Shown here: positions 40,355-43,625 of the stretch, one piece after another
How the letters are laid out: every line of letters starts with the position of its first letter
Position numbering within the stretch: position 1 is the first letter of the stretch
Assembly (NCBI GenBank): GCA_019750295.1
Contig: JAIEOS010000019.1
Location: 1-43,625 of the forward strand
Origin: Bdellovibrionales bacterium
Lineage (GTDB): Bacteria > Bdellovibrionota > Bdellovibrionia > Bdellovibrionales > JAGQZY01
Length of the DNA: 43,625 bases
Direction: 5' to 3'
Notes under the pieces: generated by a model
What the model saw: only the letters and a program-made list of their open reading frames with translations
The model's database searches: none
What the model was told of the DNA's origin: nothing
Made by a program: the position numbers and the translations under genes

Positions 40355-40389
40355 ATTGTATTGCTTTTGAATATACAATAGCATACAAT
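40355..40389. promoter_or_regulatory. imperfect inverted repeat upstream of brnT, probable BrnA operator
   Basis: ATTGTATTGC (40355-40364) and GCATACAAT (40381-40389) are near reverse complements with a further TACAAT inside (40374-40379). They sit directly upstream of the toxin gene. The antitoxin of BrnTA pairs represses its own operon by binding such repeats; the assignment here is by position only. Confidence 0.45.
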
Positions 40390-40395
40390 GTCATT

Positions 40396-40677
40396 ATGAA
40401 ATTTGACTGGGATGATACTAAAAACAGAATCAATCAAAAGAAGCACGGCGTATGGTTTGAAGAAGCTCAAACTGTTTGGGCTGATGAATATTCTATTGAG
40501 TTTTTTGATCCTGAACACAGCGAAGGTGAAGATCGTTTTATTCGCATAGGGTTATCCTCACGGTCGAATTTACTAATAGTTGTTTTTTGCGAAAGAGATC
40601 ATGGAGATGTTGTCCGTATCATAAGCGCAAGGAAGGCCACAGATAAGGAGAAAAAAAGTTATGAAGAAGGAATATGA
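40396..40677 (+). CDS. brnT: BrnT family ribonuclease toxin
   Basis: The 93-residue protein fits BrnT: FDWDDTKNRINQKKHGVWFE at the start, a WADEYSIEFFDPEHS-like strand turn, then EDRFIRIGLSSRSNLLIVVF and RIISARKAT near the end. BrnT is a RelE-like RNase fold that cleaves mRNA and halts growth. It is followed, with a 17-bp overlap, by the antitoxin gene. The upstream region holds an inverted repeat. The pair may stabilise the element. Confidence 0.9.
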   Translation: MKFDWDDTKNRINQKKHGVWFEEAQTVWADEYSIEFFDPEHSEGEDRFIRIGLSSRSNLLIVVFCERDHGDVVRIISARKATDKEKKSYEEGI

Positions 40678-40912
40678 TTTAAGCAAATTAAAAAAGAGAC
40701 CTAAAAAAGCAACTGTTGATAAGGATGCTGTAAAAACGCAAATCAGTCTTCGCGTTGATGGATCTGATCTGTCAGATATCCGTACAGAGGCGGAACGACT
40801 GGGCATACCTTATCAAACTTTTATAAGCAGCATTTTACATCGCTACGCAACGGGTGATCTTGTGGATCGGAAATCTCCAGAAATAAAAAGACTCATTAAA
40901 ACTGTGTCTTAA
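40661..40912 (+). CDS. brnA: BrnA family antitoxin (ribbon-helix-helix)
   Basis: The 83-residue protein has the basic KEYDLSKLKKRPKKA start and a ribbon-helix-helix: TQISLRVDGSDLSDIRTEAE with RLGIPYQTFISSILHRYATG, the BrnA/CopG pattern. It neutralises BrnT and, bound to it, represses the operon. The gene overlaps brnT by 17 bp, typical of translational coupling in this family. Confidence 0.85.
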   Translation: MKKEYDLSKLKKRPKKATVDKDAVKTQISLRVDGSDLSDIRTEAERLGIPYQTFISSILHRYATGDLVDRKSPEIKRLIKTVS

Positions 40913-40937
40913 ACGGAGATTAAAAATTGATAAAAGA

Positions 40938-40966
40938 CCACTATTAGTATCTGTTACTAGTAGTGG
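40938..40966. promoter_or_regulatory. 12-bp near-perfect inverted repeat between brnA and the XRE gene
   Basis: CCACTATTAGTA and TACTAGTAGTGG pair over 12 positions (one is G-T) around a 5-base loop. No T run follows on either side, so an operator for the XRE regulator is more likely than a terminator, though a structured RNA end of the brnTA transcript is possible. Confidence 0.45.
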
Positions 40967-40987
40967 CCCTGTGTTGCCATTAGATTA

Positions 40988-41236
40988 ATGGCAAGTAAAA
41001 GATTAGAAGCGATACCCGAAAAATTTCAACGAGATGCGGAAAAGCAGTTAAGAGGTATTGCCCAAAAGATACAAAAGAAGCGCGAGAGTCTGGGGCTTTC
41101 TCAGGAGGCACTGGCTGAACAATTGGGACTTGCTGTCAATACTGTTAAAACCATCGAGCAATCACGGCGATATCCCAGCCTTCCGATGCTTTTTTATATT
41201 TGTAAATTTTTAGAGATCAAAATTACTATAGGCTAA
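40988..41236 (+). CDS. XRE-family helix-turn-helix regulator
   Basis: The 82-residue protein has a basic N-terminal helix and a cro/C1-type helix-turn-helix: KIQKKRESLGLSQEALAEQL, then GLAVNTVKTIEQSRRYPSLP. This resembles single-domain antitoxin-type or phage-type repressors. It has no toxin gene beside it. It follows brnTA 75 bp downstream and has an inverted repeat upstream. It may be the element's repressor. Confidence 0.8.
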   Translation: MASKRLEAIPEKFQRDAEKQLRGIAQKIQKKRESLGLSQEALAEQLGLAVNTVKTIEQSRRYPSLPMLFYICKFLEIKITIG

Positions 41237-41315
41237 AATTAATTTTTATAAAATTGTATTGTTTTGAGACAACATATCTTTACTATTTGCTTGCTATGGC
41301 CGATAGGTCTTGTTG

Positions 41316-41873
41316 ATGAAAATATTCCCATTTAAACGCATTTTTTTTCTGTGCACTATGATTTCGATATCAGGATGTACTCAAGCTGTTAATGATTGGG
41401 TGAATGGCGGTGGGGGAACAACTGGGCACGCTGGAATCGTAGTGACAGTTGTTTCAAAAAGTACTGCTATTGCTGATGGATTTAGTGAGTTAATGCTGAC
41501 TCTTAACGTACAAGATCGCCTCGGCAATCCCCAACAAAACATTAGTGTCCTATTTGATAGAGATGTATTTTCAGGTATAAATTCTTTGAATTGCACCGAT
41601 TCAGACCAAAATGGTATCACCATTTGTAGAATCAGAGCACACCGAGACGGCGTGAAAGATTTAAAAATCACTGGCAAAGAACAAGTGGTGCAGGTGGAAT
41701 TTTTTCGACAGTTTGATAAGCAAGCCCAACTTTTTGATGCTCTAGGAGCTAGCCATTCTACGATGATGGCGGGTCCCGATCTGATTAAGGGGTCCGCTGG
41801 AAAAAGAATCGATAAGCCTTTGATCGAGGAAACCAATCTCACTTTAAGATCAGACGCCAGTATCACACATTAA
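41316..41873 (+). CDS. lipoprotein with bacterial Ig-like (Big_1) domain
   Basis: The 185-residue protein has a signal region with lipobox SISGC (Cys21). Residues 38-130 look like a Big_1/invasin-type Ig domain: STAIADGFSELMLTLNVQDR with LGNPQQNISVLFD, and NGITICRIRAHRDGVKDLKI, i.e. a 'gap-TVTVxDxxGNPV' pattern. The last 50 residues are probably disordered. Translation starts at ATG 41316 (two TTG codons precede it). The next gene also encodes a surface protein, so the two may form a surface unit. Confidence 0.65.
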   Translation: MKIFPFKRIFFLCTMISISGCTQAVNDWVNGGGGTTGHAGIVVTVVSKSTAIADGFSELMLTLNVQDRLGNPQQNISVLFDRDVFSGINSLNCTDSDQNGITICRIRAHRDGVKDLKITGKEQVVQVEFFRQFDKQAQLFDALGASHSTMMAGPDLIKGSAGKRIDKPLIEETNLTLRSDASITH

Positions 41874-42041
41874 AAAAAGTAATTTTGCGACCATTTTTAG
41901 TGGCCCGCTTTTGATACCTTAATATTCTTTAAGAAATTCAAAGTAATGCATTGTTTAGACGAAAGCAGTGTTTCATGACGATACATTATAAATGCCTTAA
42001 AATACTCAATAAATTATGGAAAACTCCGATGAGCTATCTAT

Positions 42042-43625
42042 ATGAGAGCATATGTATATTTGCGATTAAATTTTTTAATCTATTTAAGTCTATGCCTCAT
42101 TTTATTTTGCGACCAATCTTTTGCGCAAGTTCCATCGAGCTTTGTTTACCAAGGACAAATTTTAAAAAACGGAAGCACTCCTCTTGAAGCTGATCCAGTC
42201 GTTTTTCGCGTCCAAATTCTTTCGCAGGTGAACGATTGTGTTTTATTTGAAGAGCAGCACTCCATCAACATGCTTGGATCGAGCGGAGTTTTCAGTCTTA
42301 ACGTAGGAGTTGGGATTCGTTCGGGAACTGATTTTGAAGACACATCAGCGCTTGAAAATATTTTTAGAAACAATCAGAATATTACGGGTATTACAACTTG
42401 CGCAGTTGGAACAAGCTACAATGCTCTCTCTGGCCACACCCGAAAAATGCGCATTAGCTACAACGATGGCTCAGGTCTTGTAACCTTGGCACAAGACTTC
42501 CATATGCAAGCGACTCCGTTTTCTTGGTACGCGAATAGTCTCCAAGGCTTAACGCCAGCAAACTTTGTACAAATAAACCCTTCCCAGAATTTATCTCAAA
42601 GTAATTTGGAAACTCTTTTAGGTGGCACAAATTACACGAGTCTATTAGCTCTCCTCGCCGGAACAAGCCCACTTTATATGCCACAAGGGACCAACGGCGC
42701 AAATCTTCCAAGCTTTGGCGCAGACCCTGGGTCCCCAGTGGCTGGAGCCACGTGGTTTAACTCCACAACCAATCAAGTAAAGTTTTTTGACGGAACAGCA
42801 GTTCAAGTCATGGGCGGTGGTGGGTCAGGTACTGGAACTGTGACAAGTATTGCCACAGGGTCTGGCTTGACGGGAGGACCAATCACCACGGCAGGTACAA
42901 TTAGCATTGCTACAGGTGGCGTGACAAATGCGATGCTCGCTAGTGGCATTGACGCTTCAAAGATTACGACAGGAAGTTTACCAGCAGGTGTTGTTCCAAC
43001 AAACACAGATACAACAAAACTTCCACTCGCTGGCGGTACTATGACGGGTGCAATCACTATGGGAGCCCAGACCAATTTTGCAAGTTTTGATCTTTTAGGT
43101 ACGGGACATGTGACCATGAGTGGTCAGAGGACTTTGCGATTAGGAAGTTACACAAACGCTCAGCAAAGTACTTTAATCACGGGCACTCCGCTGGGAATGG
43201 GTCATGTAGGGACAACCTGGTATAATTCAGACATCAATAAACTAATATATTGGAACGGAACAACAGCTCTTGAGATCTTAGATACCGTTACTGCCGGAAC
43301 AATTGGTGATATCACTGCGGTCAATACGAATGCCGGTAGCGGACTCACTGGAGGTGTAACAAGTGGTGCTGCAACACTCACTGTTGCGACTGACAATATC
43401 GGAATTGAAATTAACGGCACAAATCAATTGCAGATTAAAGATTTAGGTGTTGTGACAGCAAAGCTTGCCACTGACGCTGTGACAAGTGGTAAAATCTTTG
43501 ATGGAACAATTGCAACTATCGATATCGCAGACAGCGCTATCACAAATCAGAAAATAAATACCGTGAGTCCTACAAAGATTCTTTCAGGTCCTGCGGAGTA
43601 TTTAACTTATGAGCCTGCGGCAACG
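42042..43625 (+). CDS. secreted tail-fibre-like surface protein (partial, runs off the window)
   Basis: An ORF opens at ATG 42042 and continues in frame to the last base (528 codons visible, no stop). It has a signal peptide (LSLCLILFCDQSFAQ, cleavage near residue 29), then SSFVYQGQILKNGSTPLEA, a 'cell-surface' beta domain (FRVQILSQVNDCVLFEEQHS), and from about residue 265 tail-fibre-like repeats: GSGLTGGPITTAGTISIA, TNAMLASGIDASKITTGSLP, LAGGTMTGAITMGAQ, then GSGLTGGVTSGAATLTVATD. Such proteins resemble phage tail-fibre or collar repeats but carry a signal peptide; in Bdellovibrio-like bacteria they are common surface proteins. The 3' end is outside the window. Confidence 0.8.
   Translation, partial: MRAYVYLRLNFLIYLSLCLILFCDQSFAQVPSSFVYQGQILKNGSTPLEADPVVFRVQILSQVNDCVLFEEQHSINMLGSSGVFSLNVGVGIRSGTDFEDTSALENIFRNNQNITGITTCAVGTSYNALSGHTRKMRISYNDGSGLVTLAQDFHMQATPFSWYANSLQGLTPANFVQINPSQNLSQSNLETLLGGTNYTSLLALLAGTSPLYMPQGTNGANLPSFGADPGSPVAGATWFNSTTNQVKFFDGTAVQVMGGGGSGTGTVTSIATGSGLTGGPITTAGTISIATGGVTNAMLASGIDASKITTGSLPAGVVPTNTDTTKLPLAGGTMTGAITMGAQTNFASFDLLGTGHVTMSGQRTLRLGSYTNAQQSTLITGTPLGMGHVGTTWYNSDINKLIYWNGTTALEILDTVTAGTIGDITAVNTNAGSGLTGGVTSGAATLTVATDNIGIEINGTNQLQIKDLGVVTAKLATDAVTSGKIFDGTIATIDIADSAITNQKINTVSPTKILSGPAEYLTYEPAAT

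Noticed and set aside
41951-42187. 78-residue plus-strand ORF at the start of the tail-fibre-like gene
   Set aside because: It overlaps the signal peptide coding region of the long ORF in another frame and has no supporting motif.
1-43625. CRISPR arrays and insertion sequences
   Set aside because: No regularly spaced direct repeats and no transposase-like coding region were seen in the window.

Overview
The window reads as a chromosome segment of a Gram-negative bacterium, most likely a member of the Bdellovibrionota. This is inferred from many small secreted proteins and lipoproteins, a secreted tail-fibre-like surface protein, a BBP2-type porin and a wealth of two-component and sigma-54 regulation. 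No rRNA or intact tRNA was found, so taxonomy is a guess from gene content.

Layout. 1-3.7 kb: the end of a DUF72 protein, small secreted proteins and a PqiA-like membrane protein. 3.7-6.9 kb: a lipid-methyltransferase operon (CFA-family enzyme, secreted protein, DUF1295 protein) divergent from a TetR regulator, with a perfect inverted repeat between them. 6.9-7.7 kb: an esterase with an apparent one-base frameshift. 7.7-10.8 kb: a sulfide/persulfide detoxification operon (persulfide dioxygenase-rhodanese fusion, two YeeE/YedE halves, TauE) divergent from a BigR/SqrR-type thiol repressor. 10.8-15.8 kb: PAS, BON, receiver and histidine-kinase proteins and a UhpT-like hexose-phosphate antiporter. 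16.0-19.5 kb: a 1014-residue surface lipoprotein with Ig-like modules and a thrombospondin-like tail, and a small Cys-rich secreted protein.

19.7-36.9 kb is the most interesting part. A P-type ATPase (interrupted by an in-frame TAA), a membrane protein, a tandem universal stress protein, a beta-CASP metallo-hydrolase, a P-loop ATPase, a zinc alcohol dehydrogenase, a c-heme protein, a K+-channel-like protein and a CBS protein surround a four-gene signalling operon: sigma-54 response regulator, PAS kinase, receiver, receiver-kinase. Read by eye, five promoter regions share a palindrome, GACAAnTTGTC or a variant, placed 47, 47, 47, 57 and 66 bp upstream of a GG-N10-GC sigma-54 promoter, usually with a second copy about 20-22 or 31-32 bp further out. 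The fifth promoter drives an operon of two paralogous secreted proteins, a lipoprotein metallopeptidase and another secreted protein. I infer one sigma-54 regulon controlled by the locally encoded regulator, which looks like a low-energy or low-oxygen stress response.

37-38.7 kb: a porin and a small periplasmic protein. From about 38.75 kb an integrated element begins: tRNA-3'-end-like remnants, a tyrosine integrase, an excisionase-like protein, a BrnT/BrnA toxin-antitoxin pair and an XRE regulator. A lipoprotein and a tail-fibre-like secreted protein that runs off the window follow; whether they belong to the element is not known.
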